Shown here piece after piece: positions 22,112 through 33,653 of a stretch of 64,000 bases of DNA. The notes beneath the pieces are model-generated. The model was not told the DNA's origin and did no database searches. It worked only from the letters and a program-made list of their open reading frames with translations. Source of the stretch: Tilletiopsis washingtonensis (lineage: Eukaryota; Basidiomycota; Exobasidiomycetes; Entylomatales); contig NW_020311999.1 in assembly GCF_003144115.1 (NCBI RefSeq), positions 514,239 to 578,238 of the forward strand. Direction: 5' to 3'. The number at the start of each line of letters is the position of its first letter. Positions within the stretch are counted from its first letter, which is position 1. Both the position numbers and the translations under genes were made by a program.

Positions 22112-25100
22112 CTACAAGCCCAGGAGCGTCATGATGCCAAAGCCCACGGTGCCGACAATGGCCGTGGCGAGGACGGAGGCGAGAATGCCGACGCGCAGGA
22201 AGTCCTTGACGCTGACGTAGCGCTTGCCCGTCGAGTCTTCCTGTGCCGACGCGGCCATGTTGGGGAAGCCGGACACGGGCTGTGGCGGAGCTGTCAGCAA
22301 GAGGAGACGCGCAGTCGTGCTCGAGAGAGGCACTCACCAGACCCATCGCTGCCGAGGCCGTCAGGGTGGTGGCCATGATGAGCAGGCGCGGGTGAGGCTG
22401 CGCCAGTGAGTCTCCGACCTGCGCCGCAATGGGCACCAGCAGCACGGCAGCGATCGTGTGCGAGATGAACGTGGCGACGACGAGGCCGATGGCGAGCAGG
22501 CTGAAGAGCACCTTCCAGATCGGCATGCCCTGCACAATGTCCTGGATGAGCGCATCGAGCGACTCGAGCAGGCCGCTCGACGTGACGGCCTTGCCGAGCG
22601 CAATGCCGCCCATGGCGAGGAAGACGATGGTCCAGAGGAAGTTGTTGAAGTCCTCCTTGGTCAGGATGCCCGTGCCGAAGAAGAGCACGATGGGGACTGC
22701 GAGAGCATGTGAGCCAAGTGTCAAGTGCACCCGGCACTCGCGCAGCACTCACCGATGGCAATGACGCCCATGTCGCCCAGCACGTACTCGAGCTGATGCT
22801 CGAAGCACCACAGGCCAATCGTGCCCACCGACACGGCGGCGATGAAGTACTGGATGCCGGTGAAGCGATCGCGGTTCTCCGACGGCGCGCGGATGACGAC
22901 GCCGCGGCCGGAGCCGTATGCCCAGAGCAGCACAAGCCAGATGACGACGAGCGAGAGGCCCGAGACGGGAATCGTAATGGCGAACCACTGCAGCCAGCCG
23001 ACGGGCTGGTCGCCCATGTACTGCAGCGCAATGAGGTTCTGCGGCGAGGCAATGGGCGACGTCTGTCCGCCAATGTTGGACGCCAGCGCAATGCCCATGA
23101 TGAGCGCAGAGGCGAATGTCGAGTTCGTAGGCAGGTTGCGCAGGATGGGCTGGATGAGCGAGAACATGAGCACCGGCGCCGCCACGTTGCTGATCCACAT
23201 GCTGGCGAAGCACGCCACGCCCATGTGCGCCAGCAGCACCATCGACGGCCGCGTGCCGGCCAGGCGCAGCACTTTTTGCGCGAGAATCTTGTCGATGCTG
23301 TACTTGGAGAGCGCAGCGGCGAGCGTGAAGCCGCCGATGAGCAGACACATGTTGGGCGCGAACATCTGCGAGAAGATCCAGCTGTTGCAGAGAGGGTCAT
23401 CAGTGGCAGGTCCCAGGCGCTCTGTGGCAAGCCAGACTCACTGCGTCGTCTCGCTCGCAGACATGCGGCGATCCTCAATGTCGTCTGTCCGCGCCACGCG
23501 CAGCGTCACGACGAGGAACGGCACCATGAGCGACGTGACGAAGAGCGGAATGACCTGTCCACTGCGTGTCAGCCAAGGCAGCCGCGCGCGAGGAGGAGAG
23601 AGGAGAGAGGTGTGGGGGGGGGGGGGGCGGATGCGCGACAACTCACCTCAGTGGCCCAGAGAATCGTGCAGAAGATGAGCATGGCGAGGCAGTTCTGCTC
23701 CTCGACGCGCGCAAAGAAGCGCAGTCCGGGCGCCTTGAGCAGCAGCGTGAGCATGGCAAAGGCAACCACGAGTTGCAGGGTCGAGATGCCGAGCCAGTGC
23801 GGCAATGTAATGCGTCCACACGGCGTCCACAGTCTTGCCGGCTTTGTCTCCTCTCCTCTGCCGCTGCGCAGTGTCGAGCCCATCACCGTCTGCTCCAGCG
23901 TGGCGCCCTGAGCACGGCGTTCAATGCCGATCATCTCGCGCCACACCGTGTTGCGCTGCCAGACGACTTGCTCGCGCAGGTGCGTCTTGAGCTGGCTCAA
24001 CGCGGCAGGCAAGTCGCCGCTCGTGCAGACTTTTGCATAGAACGTCGTCAGCGTCGTGATCGTCTCGTCGAGCCGAGCCCGCGTCTCCGCCTCGAAGGGA
24101 TACTGCTGCGCCACGACGTCGCCCATGTAGCGATCCTTGAGGTTGCTGTTCATGATCTTGTCGTACCTGGCCGAGTGCGAGGGCTCAGCGCTGCAGCGCA
24201 CTGCGGCGGGCGCTCCAGGCCAACTCACTTCTTGCAAATCTTCTTCATGCCCGTCTCGTTGAGCTGCACAAACTGCTTGAGCTCGCTGCACGTCACAAAG
24301 AGATCGGTGATGCGGCGCTTGAAGGTGATGCGCAGATCGATGGCCCAATCATTGTCTGCCGTCCAGATGCTCATGCTTCTCGCATCGCCCACGCTGCTGC
24401 TGCCCTCAAAGTCGTCGAACCCGGCGCGCTCCGCAGTCGGCGAGGAAGGAATCAGAAGACCAATGCTGCGCTTCGTAGCTGTGCCCACGGCACTCGTGCG
24501 TCGCTTGAACATGCTGCTCCAGCGTCGCGGCGGCTCACGCTCGGCGCGGCGAGCCTCGGAGATGGCCAGCACGTCGGGCACGGCCGTCTCTGCAGCTGTC
24601 GGACCCGCTCCACTGTGGTCGACGAGTCCTGCGTTGCGCGCACGCTCCTCGGGGTTGCCGGCGCTGCTCGACTTGCGTCGCTGACGTCTCGGCCCCGTGA
24701 AGCCGCGCAGGGCGCGTTCCTCGCGCGCCGCCTCGTTGTACTTGCTCGGGTTGGAAAAGACACCGTCGATGCTCGTGCGTCGTTGTGTAGTGGTGCCCTT
24801 CATGGTGGTGTTTGCACTCTCCGCACCCGGACGTTCGTCGTCATCATCATCGTCGTCCTCCGACGCATCCTCGTCGCCGTCATCCCACACGGACTCGCTC
24901 TCGCGCTTCTCGAGATCCGAGCGCAGCGACTCAACGGCAGCGTACAGCTCGCCCTCCTTGCCGGCGTAGAAGTTGGAGATCTTGCGCAGCTCCTTGTCGA
25001 GCAGCGGCAGAAAGACGCGGTCGGACTCGGCGGCCAGCCCGGCGCGCAGGAGCGGCGACGACTCGGCGGCGGAGGCGGCGTCGCTGTAGCCCTCGCCGGC

Positions 25101-25279
25101 GCCGTCGACGGGCTGCGACTGCTCGAGCTGGTAGATGGCCTTCTTGAGGTTCGAGTAGCTGTGGCGCGAGGTCAGTGCTCTGCATTGGAGACGTGCGCCC
25201 GCTCGGCGACGACTCACGCCACATAGCGGTCCGCCCAGTCGGGCACGCTGTTGAACTGCAGGCTGTGCGAGAACTTCAT
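22112..25279 (-). CDS. SPX-domain low-affinity phosphate transporter (Pho87/Pho90/Pho91 type)
   Basis: Seven exons (minus): 25218-25279, 24229-25158, 23647-24166, 23442-23554, 22753-23381, 22338-22696, 22112-22279; 926 residues, matching the yeast family (about 880-920). The N-terminus MKFSHSLQFNSVPDWADRYV followed by YSNLKKAIYQLE is an SPX domain, the inositol-pyrophosphate sensor. It is interrupted by acidic and Ser-rich loops and closed by RITDLFVTCSELKQFVQLNETGMKKI and a Lys helix. The C-terminal half is a divalent anion:Na+ symporter-like domain with about 12 hydrophobic helices, for example CLAMLIFCTILWATE, MGIALASNIGGQTSPIASPQN (the conserved transport loop) and FISHTIAAVLLVPIAAQVGD. 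The family moves phosphate across the plasma or vacuolar membrane. The intron at 23555-23646 contains a 14-C tract. Upstream lies a divergent Som1-like gene. Confidence 0.95.
23614..23627. repeat. 14-nt G homopolymer in a phosphate-transporter intron
   Basis: Fourteen consecutive G on the plus strand (C on the coding strand) lie near the donor end of the intron 23555-23646. No coding effect is expected. Confidence 0.9.
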
Positions 25280-26038
25280 GACGAGATGCGGGCGGAAGAG
25301 GGCTTCGTAGCGGAGTGGAGTCCGGGGCGGTGGGGCGCTGTGGCGCGCGGAGAGATCGGAGGAGGCAGCGAGCGGCTCGAGAGGGATGTCCAGCGAGCTG
25401 TGCGGACGGACGCGGCTGAGGGAGGAGCGGGAGAACAAGCCGTCGGCCCAGGGCATGCGCGGCGCAGCGGGTGCACACGCAGCGGCGGCAGGGCGAGCCG
25501 CAGCGTCACGCTCAGAGACCGAAGCACGTGGCTGCTAGGGAGTAGGCGCCGTAGCAAGGCGGAGGATGGCGCGCTGAGCGGGATGCGAGGGTGGACGTGG
25601 AGGGAGGCCAACGTCGGCCGGCGCGCGCCTCGATACCGCCAGGCACGCGCGCTGACGGCTCCGGCTCGGCGCCGACAGCGCAGATCGCGCCGCCGCGGCC
25701 CAACCGTGCTGTGGCCGCCTTCAAATCTGGCCCTCCCGGCAGCCGTCTCGCCTCTGACGCAGGCCTGCAGGTAGCCAGCAGCGGCAGCCAGCTTGCTCCC
25801 ACACTGGACAGCAGCGTGTCTCTGTGCCGCAGTCGGCCATCTCGCGGCGTGCTGCGAGAGAGGCAGCAGCAGTGAGAGTGAGGTCGCTTCTCGGTGCCTG
25901 AGCTGGCGCTCCCACGCTCATCTCGCGGGCAGGGTGCAGGCCACGTGGCTCGGTCTCTGCGGCGCACCGCGCGGCGCTGCCTTTCTTCGCGCCTCGCGTC
26001 CCTGCGCTGCGCCTTCCTGGCGCTCCACATCCTCCTCA
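25280..26038. promoter_or_regulatory. Divergent intergenic region, phosphate transporter / Som1-like gene
   Basis: These 759 bases separate two outward-facing starts. The half next to the transporter may carry phosphate-responsive elements, but I do not see an unambiguous CACGTG/CACGTT cluster; a single CACGTG occurs near 25527. No further gene is supported. Confidence 0.45.
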
Positions 26039-26462
26039 ATGTCCTCCGCCGGCGCCGCCAGCGCGTCTGCGCCCGCCACAGCGCCGGCGGCCGCTGCGGC
26101 TGCAGCGTCGCTCTCGCCTGCGGCCTCGGCTGCGCCGGCGCCTGCGCCGCGCTTCGACAACGGCGCCGGCGCCTCCTGTCGCCTCGCCGAGATCCTGCAG
26201 TGGGACTGCACGCTGCTGCCCAACGAGCAGTTCAGCTGTGCGCGCATGGAGCGCGTCTTTCGCATGTGCGTCTTGCCCTCTCTTTTCCGCCCCCTTCCGC
26301 CAGCTGAGCGTGTGCGGTTGCAGCTGCGCGGGTCGTCCTGCGGTTGAGGTGACGCACGTCGTAGAGCTGGACGACAAGGAGAGGGTCGTGCTGCCGAAAC
26401 GCTTTCAAAACGCAGTGCCGCGCTCGCATCATTGGAAGGAGCTGCGGCGCAATGGTCTCTGA
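26039..26462 (+). CDS. Som1-like mitochondrial inner-membrane peptidase-associated protein
   Basis: Exons 26039-26265 and 26324-26462 give 121 residues. After an Ala/Pro-rich N-terminus of about 40 residues comes a compact Cys-containing block: ASCRLAEILQWDC, then NEQFSCARMERVFRIC and GRPAVEVTHVVEL. Fungal Som1 proteins have the same spacing (C..LELIQYRC....VRCWPVQRWFRRC....VETT), which also fixes the intron position. Som1 works with the Imp1/Imp2 inner-membrane peptidase that matures sorting signals in the intermembrane space. The C-terminal 35 residues after the core, ending HHWKELRRNGL, extend beyond typical Som1. Similarity is short, so another twin-Cys mitochondrial protein is possible. 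Confidence 0.6.
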
Positions 26463-26964
26463 GCATTTGTCGTCGTCGTGTAGCATCTTGTCGCGGTCGT
26501 CGTGCTTTTCTTGTCATTTGTGAGTGCTCCTCCTCTCTCCGCCTTGCCCCTCCACCTGGCTGACGCTTTGCTCGACAGGTAATTCTACTGCATTCGAATC
26601 CCTCTCTGCTTCCGTCTCCGTCTGCGTCTCGGTCCCCCATCTCTTCTTCTCATCCCTTCTTTCACCAACACGCCTTCTAAAGAGCCTTCCTCGCGCCAAA
26701 CCCACGCTTGTGAACGGCGGGACAACTTAGGCTACAGCGTCGTATGCTCCTGTCCGCTCCCTCTCATTGCCGCACGCGCTCAGCATCTGTGCTGCGCGTG
26801 GGGTTCGGGCTGCTCGGGACAGGCACATTTTCTTCTTGTACACCTGGTGCCTCGCAATGCCATCGGTGCCCACTCGACGTTCGCTTGCGTCAGCGCAGCC
26901 TCAGTCTCGTCACGCTGTCTCGCTCGCTTGCAACGCCCCGTTGTATAAGCTCTGTGTTGACCCT
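26463..26964. other. Convergent 3' region, Som1-like / STIMATE-like genes
   Basis: These 502 bases lie between two facing stop codons and probably hold both 3' UTRs and terminators. The sequence is pyrimidine-rich and less GC-rich than the genes. A short TTCGAATCC at about 26594 resembles a tRNA B box, but no matching acceptor stem or A box surrounds it. Confidence 0.45.
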
Positions 26965-28863
26965 CTAGTCCCTCTTCACCTCCTTCCTGCCCTGCGTCTG
27001 CGTCTCAAGTCCAAAGCTACCCGCACTGTTCTCCCTCGCGTGTGCCTTCTTCCCTGGCCCTCCTCCTCCTGCCGCGCCGGTGTTGTCCGTCTCGTCGTCC
27101 CACGCATCCCACGCCTCCTCTTCGCCCTCGTCGCTCAGCGTGCGGCTTGCCTGCACGCGCAGGTCGTCGAGCGACGATGCCGAGGCACGCATCGCCGGCG
27201 GCGGCGCGGGTGGGGAAGAGGGTCTTGAGCGGGAGCCACGCGAGCCAATCGAAGGTGGATACGCGTGTCCGTCTTCCGCTGCTGCGGCGCCGTCTTGTGC
27301 CCGACCAGCTGGGGTTGTGGCAGCTCGGGGCGTCTCGTCTTCGCCCTCGCTCTCGCTGGCGTCGCCTACGAGATGCGCTGTCGAAGCCGAGCCTTGCCGA
27401 TAGAGCGTGCCCTCTGCGTAGTCCGTACTGTTGCGGAAGTCCGTGCTCCCTCTGTAGTCGGTGCTTGCTCGATAGTCGGTGCTCTCGCTTGCCCTGCTCT
27501 CATTGCCCAACGCCTCTTCCTCATCCGCATCGCCCACGTATTTGCTCGTGTGCGGATCATGTCGTAGTAGCGTGTCGATGAGCCAGAACTGCAGCACGTT
27601 CATGACGAGCGGGAAAAGGCTCATCGAGAACAGCACCTGCGCATTCTTGTGTTCGCCGAACAAGTCTAGCAGCGCTCCGCCTGCGGTGATCAGGAACGGG
27701 AAGAGGGCGAAGAGCACGAGCACGGCGAGCTTCATGAGCAGCAGCGCGAGCAGATACATGCCCAGCTGGCGCGCCCAGAAGGCGAGACGAGGCCGCTGGG
27801 CATGCTGGGTGGCGCGGCGAGAGTAGCGTCGCCGCGTGCGCGTGCGCGGCAGGCGAGGACGCCCCGAGGAAGGCGGCATGGAAGGTGCGGTAGTGACGAT
27901 GGGCGCGCTCGTGTATTGGCCCGAGACGCAACCTTCAATGCCAAGCACGTCGGTGAGGAGATGCGTGAGGAAGCGCATCGTGACGTAGATGAAGAACACG
28001 CCTGGACAGCCACGAGGGTCAGTGCTGTGGTAAGGCATGAGCTAAGGAAGGTACGCCGACTCACCCAGCGTCGTATCGACAGCGACGTTGAGCTGTGCCC
28101 CCTCGTCGTCAGCGAACCAAGCCCGATACACCGCAGCAGCGCAGCATAACTCTTACTCACGACGTAGAGAGAGCATGGATTCTCGCGCTCTTCGCCTTGA
28201 TGAGAGCCCCAGTCGGAGAGAAAGACGTTGAGGGAATGCACGAATGCCTGGCCGAGCATCTGCTTGGTGATGTCGAGCATCCTGCCAGAGCCGTGCCGCT
28301 GTGTCAGAGAAGCGATGAAAGGAAGGGAGGGGTAGGCGGACACGTGCCAAGACAAGACTCGTGCTGCCCCCCTCACGCCTGCGCCAGAGACGAGCAGCAA
28401 GGAGAGAAGAGCGAGACCTTGCGAATGGAGATGCAGCAAGTTCGAGGAGGACGCGCCGGTGCAGCCCACGTCAAGGCTGCATCTGCCCTCCCCTTCTCCC
28501 CACCCTCTGCTTCTCCCTCTCTGTCCCCTTTCGCTTGCCCTCAGGGCCGCACGCCCTGCCCTGCTCGCCTCTCCCCGCCTCTCGCCTCTTGCCGGGCACA
28601 ACCACTCACCAGACGCGCCAAGGCCTCCGCGGCTTCTCGCGCGTGCGCTTGTACACGAGCGAGCCGACGACTACGACGCCCATGAGTGCCTGGACGAAGA
28701 GCGCAAAGGGCCCGAGCAGGCGACAGCCGGCATCGTCGATCTCGCCGGCGCCGCCGGGGAGGGGGATGGGCGTTGGTGGGGGTGAGGGGAGAGGTGGGGC
28801 GGGCGGCAGGTCTTGTGCGCCTGCGAGGAGCGCCAGGCTCAGCAGCAGAAGCGAGTGCCGCAT
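26965..28863 (-). CDS. Vacuolar/ER membrane protein of the STIMATE (TMEM110) family
   Basis: Four exons (minus): 28610-28863, 28161-28281, 28065-28092 (only 28 nt) and 26965-28001; 479 residues. It begins with a signal peptide MRHSLLLLSLALLAGAQ. It continues with the family core: CRLLGPFALFVQALMGVVVV, RPWRVWMLDITKQMLGQ, HSLNVFLSD, NVAVDTTLGVFFIYVTMRFL (assembled across the micro-exon) and two later helices, LGMYLLALLLMKLAVLVLF and FPLVMNVLQFWLID. Fungal homologues (yeast YPL162C type) sit in the vacuolar membrane; animal STIMATE promotes ER-plasma membrane contact and Ca2+ entry. The C-terminal about 200 residues are cytosolic and disordered, with a tandem STDYR-type repeat and acidic stretches. 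Intron 1 is 328 nt, five times the local norm. The start at 28863 was chosen for the signal peptide. Confidence 0.9.
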
Positions 28864-29256
28864 GGCCGACGAGGCTCTGCTGCTGGAGGGGCGAGAGGGA
28901 GGCGGTGGTGGAGGGCGTGGAGAAGCAAGGGGCCCCAGCTTGCTCTCGCGCGAGGCCACAGCACGACAGCGAGACGCGCACGCCGCTCGCCGACGGCCCA
29001 ACGCGGGGAGCTGCGGCCGTGCGCGCGCAGCGTGCAGCGAGCGGTACAAGGCCGCCACGCCGCCACCTGCACCGCGCCGCCTTCTCGCTTGCAGCGGCAG
29101 TCTCGACTCAGACACTTCACACAGTGGTCGCATGACAAGTCGTGTAGAATATTTCTCCAGGACAAGGACGAGGCATGGATAGGGAACAGAGGCGGTTACA
29201 CAGAGGCGGGGATCTAAGGTGGGAGAGCAGGGCAGAAGATGCGAGACGCGAGTGCT
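28864..29256. promoter_or_regulatory. Spacer between eEF3 stop and STIMATE-like start
   Basis: These 393 bases carry the eEF3 3' UTR and the promoter and leader of the STIMATE-like gene, both on the minus strand. I see no gene or repeat in it. Confidence 0.45.
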
Positions 29257-32200
29257 TTACAGCTCCTCCTCGTCCGTGAAGACCTCCTCGCCGCGCTTGC
29301 GCCGCGCCATGCGGTCCTTCTTGGCCTTGCGCTTCGCGGCCGAGTCGAGCTTGGCGGCCTTCTTGGCCGAGACGACCTTGTTGCCGAGCGCGTCGAACAC
29401 ATCCTCCTCCTCGCCGTCCTTCTTCTTGTCGATGCGCTCGCCGCTGCCCTGGCCCTCGACCCAGTTGTGGCCCGAGGCGTGCAGCTTGCCGCCCTCCATG
29501 CGCCAGATCTCCTTGCACACGTTCTCCGAGAACTCCTGCGAGTGCGTGATGAGCGCCACGCCGCCCTCGTACGTCTTGAGGGCGTTGATGAGCGCGGCGA
29601 GCGACTCGCGGTCCAGGAAGTTCGTCGGCTCGTCGAGAATGATGACGTGCGGCTGGCGCCACGTGGCGGCGGCAAGCACGACCTTGACCTTCTGGCCACC
29701 CGAGAGACCGCGCATGCCCGAGTGCGACACGAACTGGAGGGGATGAGTGTGAGCAACAGGCACGCAGACGACGGTGGCGACGTTCAACTCACCTCGGCGT
29801 CGAGGCCGAAGTCGGCAAAGTGCTTCTCAATCTCGCGGCGCACGAGCGGGCGGTTCATGCCGAGGCGCTGCGCCTCGCGCGAGTCGACGGCCATGATCTT
29901 CTTCTCAAAGCCACGCTTGATGAGCTCGTCGCGCGAGAGCCAGATGTTGTCGGCGCTCGACATGGCCTTGAAGGTGACCTCGTACTGGAAGCTGTTCTTC
30001 AGCTTCTTGCGGTTCACGATGTCCTCGATGATCCGCTTGACGCCCTCGTGCACGTACACCTCGCCGTTCTTCATGGCGGCCAGCTCGGCCTCCGAGAGCT
30101 GGCGCGAGGCCTTGAGGTGCTCCTCGAGGTCCTCGCCCGTCTGGTAGCGCCAGAGCATGTAGTCCAGCGGCGTCTTGTCGAGGTGCTGGTCGATGTGGTG
30201 GAACGCGTGCTGGGCCACGTAGCCGATGACCAGGTTGGGGTGCTTCCACACCTCACCCGAGTCGGCCTCCGTGTCGCCAACGAGCAGCTTGACGAGCGTC
30301 GACTTGCCGCAGCCGTTGGGGCCGAGAATGGCCACGCGCGACGAGAGCGAGAGCTGCATCGAGATGCCCTTGAGCTGCGGCTCCGTGCAGCCGGGGTAGG
30401 TGAACTGCACGTTGCGCATCTTGGCGAGCGACTTCTCCTTGGTCTTGACGCCGTCCAGCAGCGGCGGGTCGGGCAGCTTGAACGACATGTCCTCGTCGCC
30501 ACCGCCGAGCTCGAGGTAGGCCTTGGCCTCGGGGACGCGCTTGACGAAGTCGGTGAGCGTGCCAGGGTAGCGCTTGATCTTGAAGCGGTTGAGGTGCAGA
30601 ATGTCGGTGCACACGTTGTTCAGGAACGCCGAGTCGTGCGACACGATGATCGAGGTGGCCTGCGTGAGGCTGGTGAGGTAGTCGGTGACCCACTTGATGT
30701 TGACGACGTCCAGGTGGTTCGTCGGCTCGTCGAGCAGCAGAATGTCGGCCTTGAAGAGAATGGCGCGCGCCAGGGCCAGCTTCATCTTCCAGCCACCGGA
30801 GAGGGCGGCGATGGGGCCGGCCTGGCGGCCGTCGTCGAAGCCCATCTCGCGCAGCGTGTCGGCGGCGTCCTTGTGGTTCGTGCGCAGGCGCTCGTCGGCA
30901 ACGATGAAGTCGAGGATGGAAATGTCGCCCTCGGAGCCGTCGAGGTCGTGCTCGACGTACCACGTGCGCACCTCGTCGGGCGACGGGAAGCCCTCGACCT
31001 GGCCGTTCTGGATGGCGCGCATGAGCGTCGACTTGCCCGAGCCGTTGCGGCCGCACAGGCCGTAGCGGTGGCCACGCTTGAGGCGCAGCGTCGCCGTGTT
31101 GAGCAGAATCTTGGCGCCGTAGGCAAGCGAGAACTGGCAGTTGCACAGGTCCTCGCCCTCCTCCTCGTCCTCGAACACCTCGGCCTCCTCGCCCGTGGAG
31201 CGGGCAAGGGCGGTGACGAGGGAGCGCGAGACGGCTGTGGCCTTCTCGGCGGTGGAGCCCTTGAGCAGCGTGATGTAGGGGATGAGCGTCGAGTCCCACT
31301 CGGTGGCCTCGAAGTTGCGCGCGTTGGCCAGGTTCGTCGAGAGCTGGGCAATGTGCGTCATGAGCGGCGGCGGGCCGGTGAGCTTCTGCTCGTCGAGCGC
31401 CTTGGTGACGAGCTGCGCCGTGGCCTTGAGGTCGACGTCGTCGAGCGGCTTGAGGTCGGTGCCGTCGCCCTCGGTCTGGCCGATCTGGCGCAGCGTGGCA
31501 ATGGCGCGCTGCACGACGCCGCGCGCCTCGGGGTCGGCGAGGCTCGTCTCGACCTTGATGAGGCCGGGCAGCAGCTTGGGCAGGAAGGGGCGCACCGTGC
31601 GCTCGTTGTCGACAAGCTTGCTCATGTTGTCGATGATGACGGCGACCTTGCGCTTCGTCGCCGTCGGGCGCTCGCTCAGGCCGCGCTGCAGCAGCGGGCC
31701 CATGAGGGCGAGCGTGGGCGAGTCGACCTCGGACACGAACGTCGTGGCGCCGAGCAGCTGGATCGTCTTGGGCACCTCCTCGACGGGGTGGATGAGCGAG
31801 TTGATGAGGGCGGGAATGAAGCGCTCAATGTCCTTGTTGGAGATGAGGGCGCAGAGCTTCTTGAGCGCGGCGCGGCTCGCCGTCTGCACGTCCTTCTTAG
31901 TGTCCCAGATGACCTCGCTCATCACGGGGATGATGTCGGGCATGGCGGCGGCCATGCGGTCGGGCGCGGCGCCGACGAGCTCCTCGATGAGCGAGATGCA
32001 GCCGAGCTTCACCTGGTACTTGCCGGCGGTGCGCGCCTGCTCGAGGAGCACGCGCAGCACCTGCACGAGCGACCAGTTGCTCATCGCCTGCACAAACTTG
32101 GTCAGAGCGGCGAGCGAGGCCTCGCGCACCGTCTTCTCCTTGTCGCCCATGGCCTCGACGAGGGGCGTGAGGCACGAGGCGATGACGAACGGCTCGACCT

Positions 32201-32534
32201 CGTGGCCGACGCCCTGCTCGCAGAGCGTCTTGACGAGCGCGCAGGCGCCCTCGCGCGCGCTGGCGTTCTTCTTGTCGTTGAGGCCCTTGAGGATGATGTC
32301 CTCGATGCCGAGCGTGAAGAGCGCCGTGGGGCCCTCGATCTTGACGAGGTTGACGAGCTCCTGCGCGGCCTCCTGGTCGGCGCTCGAGAGCAGGCGGCCG
32401 GCCTCGAGCTTGACCTCCTTCTTCTCGGCAGCAGTGCCAGACTGCGCCGCCTCGGCGGCCGACGAGTCCTTGAGGCCCTTTGCGTCGGCGGGCACGGTGG
32501 CGGGCACGCCGGCGTTGACGGCAGCGGGAGCCAT
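29257..32534 (-). CDS. TEF3: Translation elongation factor 3 (eEF3), ABC-F-type ATPase
   Basis: Exons (minus): 29793-32534 and 29257-29733; 1072 residues (yeast Yef3 has 1044). Residues 50-400 are HEAT repeats (for example [20 protein letters not shown]). ABC1 has Walker [10 protein letters not shown] near residue 485, signature [12 protein letters not shown] and Walker [16 protein letters not shown]2 has GPNGCGKST near residue 740, then a chromodomain-like insertion, signature [12 protein letters not shown] and [11 protein letters not shown]. The second exon begins exactly at FVSHSGMRG. The C-terminus is Lys/Arg-rich and ends TDEEEL, which in yeast binds the ribosome. eEF3 drives E-site tRNA release in each elongation cycle; it is a fungal hallmark. 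All nucleotide-binding motifs are intact. Very strong codon bias gives long stop-free frames on the opposite strand. Confidence 0.98.
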
Positions 32535-33653
32535 TTTGGCTGGCAAAGGGTGAGCCTCGGTATGTGTGGCGAGGTGCAGGAGCGACTCACGTTGCACTAA
32601 GGCAGGGGAACCGGGATGTCTAGGTGTGGCGGGCGCGCAGTGGCGAGCTCGGAGCGCGGCGTGCAAAGGAGCGACGACGAGCTGAGTGGGGAGAAACGAG
32701 CGACTGCGGGGTCTGCTCGGGTGGTGTGTGTGTGCGGCTCTGCTGAGTGAGAGCGCAGGGGATCTATGCGGAAACGGGACCGGAACGTGTGAGGAGGGGG
32801 GCGGGTGGAAGGAGGCAAGGAGGCGCAGGACGTCGAGCCAGACATTTTGACGCCGCCGGCGCAGCGCAGCGCAGCCAGCAGCAGAGCGGCGTGCAGCGCA
32901 GGCGAGGAGGAGGCGCGAGGGCGCGCTCCCGCCCGCGCCGCCAACGCCCGCACGCCGACGGCGAGGAGCACACGCCGGCGAAGGCGAGGGCGCGAAGGCA
33001 CGCGCGTGGCAAGGCAAAATTTGCCAGCATCTCGCAGGCACGAGAGCAGTGTGTGGACACAGCACAGCGACCCCTGCGCCCGAACGCCGCGGAAGCGCCG
33101 GCGCGGCGTGGACGCGACTCCGGCGTTGTGGGCCGAGCGCGCGTCTTGGCGAGAAAGCAGCACACGCCACCATGTGCAGCGAGCCATCGCCCGTGGCGAA
33201 CGCTCGCACTACATGCTGCCATGCTCCTGTATGGAGGTTTTGCTCGCAGCACCGAAGCACGAAGAGAGCGCTGCAGCCGACAGTCTGGTCGCCGAGCTCG
33301 GGCGATGGCAGCGCAGCAGCCAGCCGTAGAGCGGGAGCTGCTACCTCGCACGTGACCACGCCCACGCCGCCGATCATCCCTGCAGGCCGCCGCACAGCCG
33401 TGTGCCGCGCCCGTCCTGCTGCTGCTGCTGCGCGCGCGCTGCAGCAGGTGTTGGTCTACGCAGAGCCGAGATTAGTTCCTCGTTCTCCTCTCTCCTCACT
33501 CGTCACACCCCTCTAGTCTGCCGCGGACGTTCCTGACTTCCACCACCGCCGCCTCGTACTCTCACTCGCTCCGGCCTGTCCTTCGCGCGCCGCACCGCTG
33601 GCACGCTCCCCAGCCCTTCTCCACCTCAGCCCCCCCACCCTCGCTCGCCCAGC
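32535..33653. promoter_or_regulatory. Divergent promoter region, eEF3 / importin alpha
   Basis: These 1119 bases separate two outward-facing starts of highly expressed housekeeping genes. The eEF3 side carries a 5' UTR intron (listed separately). The importin side ends in a CT-rich stretch at about 33470-33640, typical of fungal leaders. No additional coding region is supported. Confidence 0.5.
32540..32590 (-). other. Probable 5' UTR intron of eEF3
   Basis: On the minus strand a GTGAGTCGC donor at 32590 and a CTTTGCCAG acceptor at 32540 bound 51 nt ending five bases before the eEF3 ATG. Size and both splice sites match the coding introns of this window. Leader introns are common in fungal translation-factor genes. 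Confidence 0.6.

Noticed and set aside
26585-26605. TTCGAATCC resembling a tRNA B box
   Set aside because: No upstream A box and no cloverleaf can be drawn; it sits in a convergent 3' region.
29820-32600. A 926-codon open frame on the plus strand opposite eEF3
   Set aside because: It mirrors the eEF3 exon; strong G/C third-position bias removes stops from the antisense frame, and its predicted protein is a low-complexity Leu/Arg/Ala sequence with no domain.
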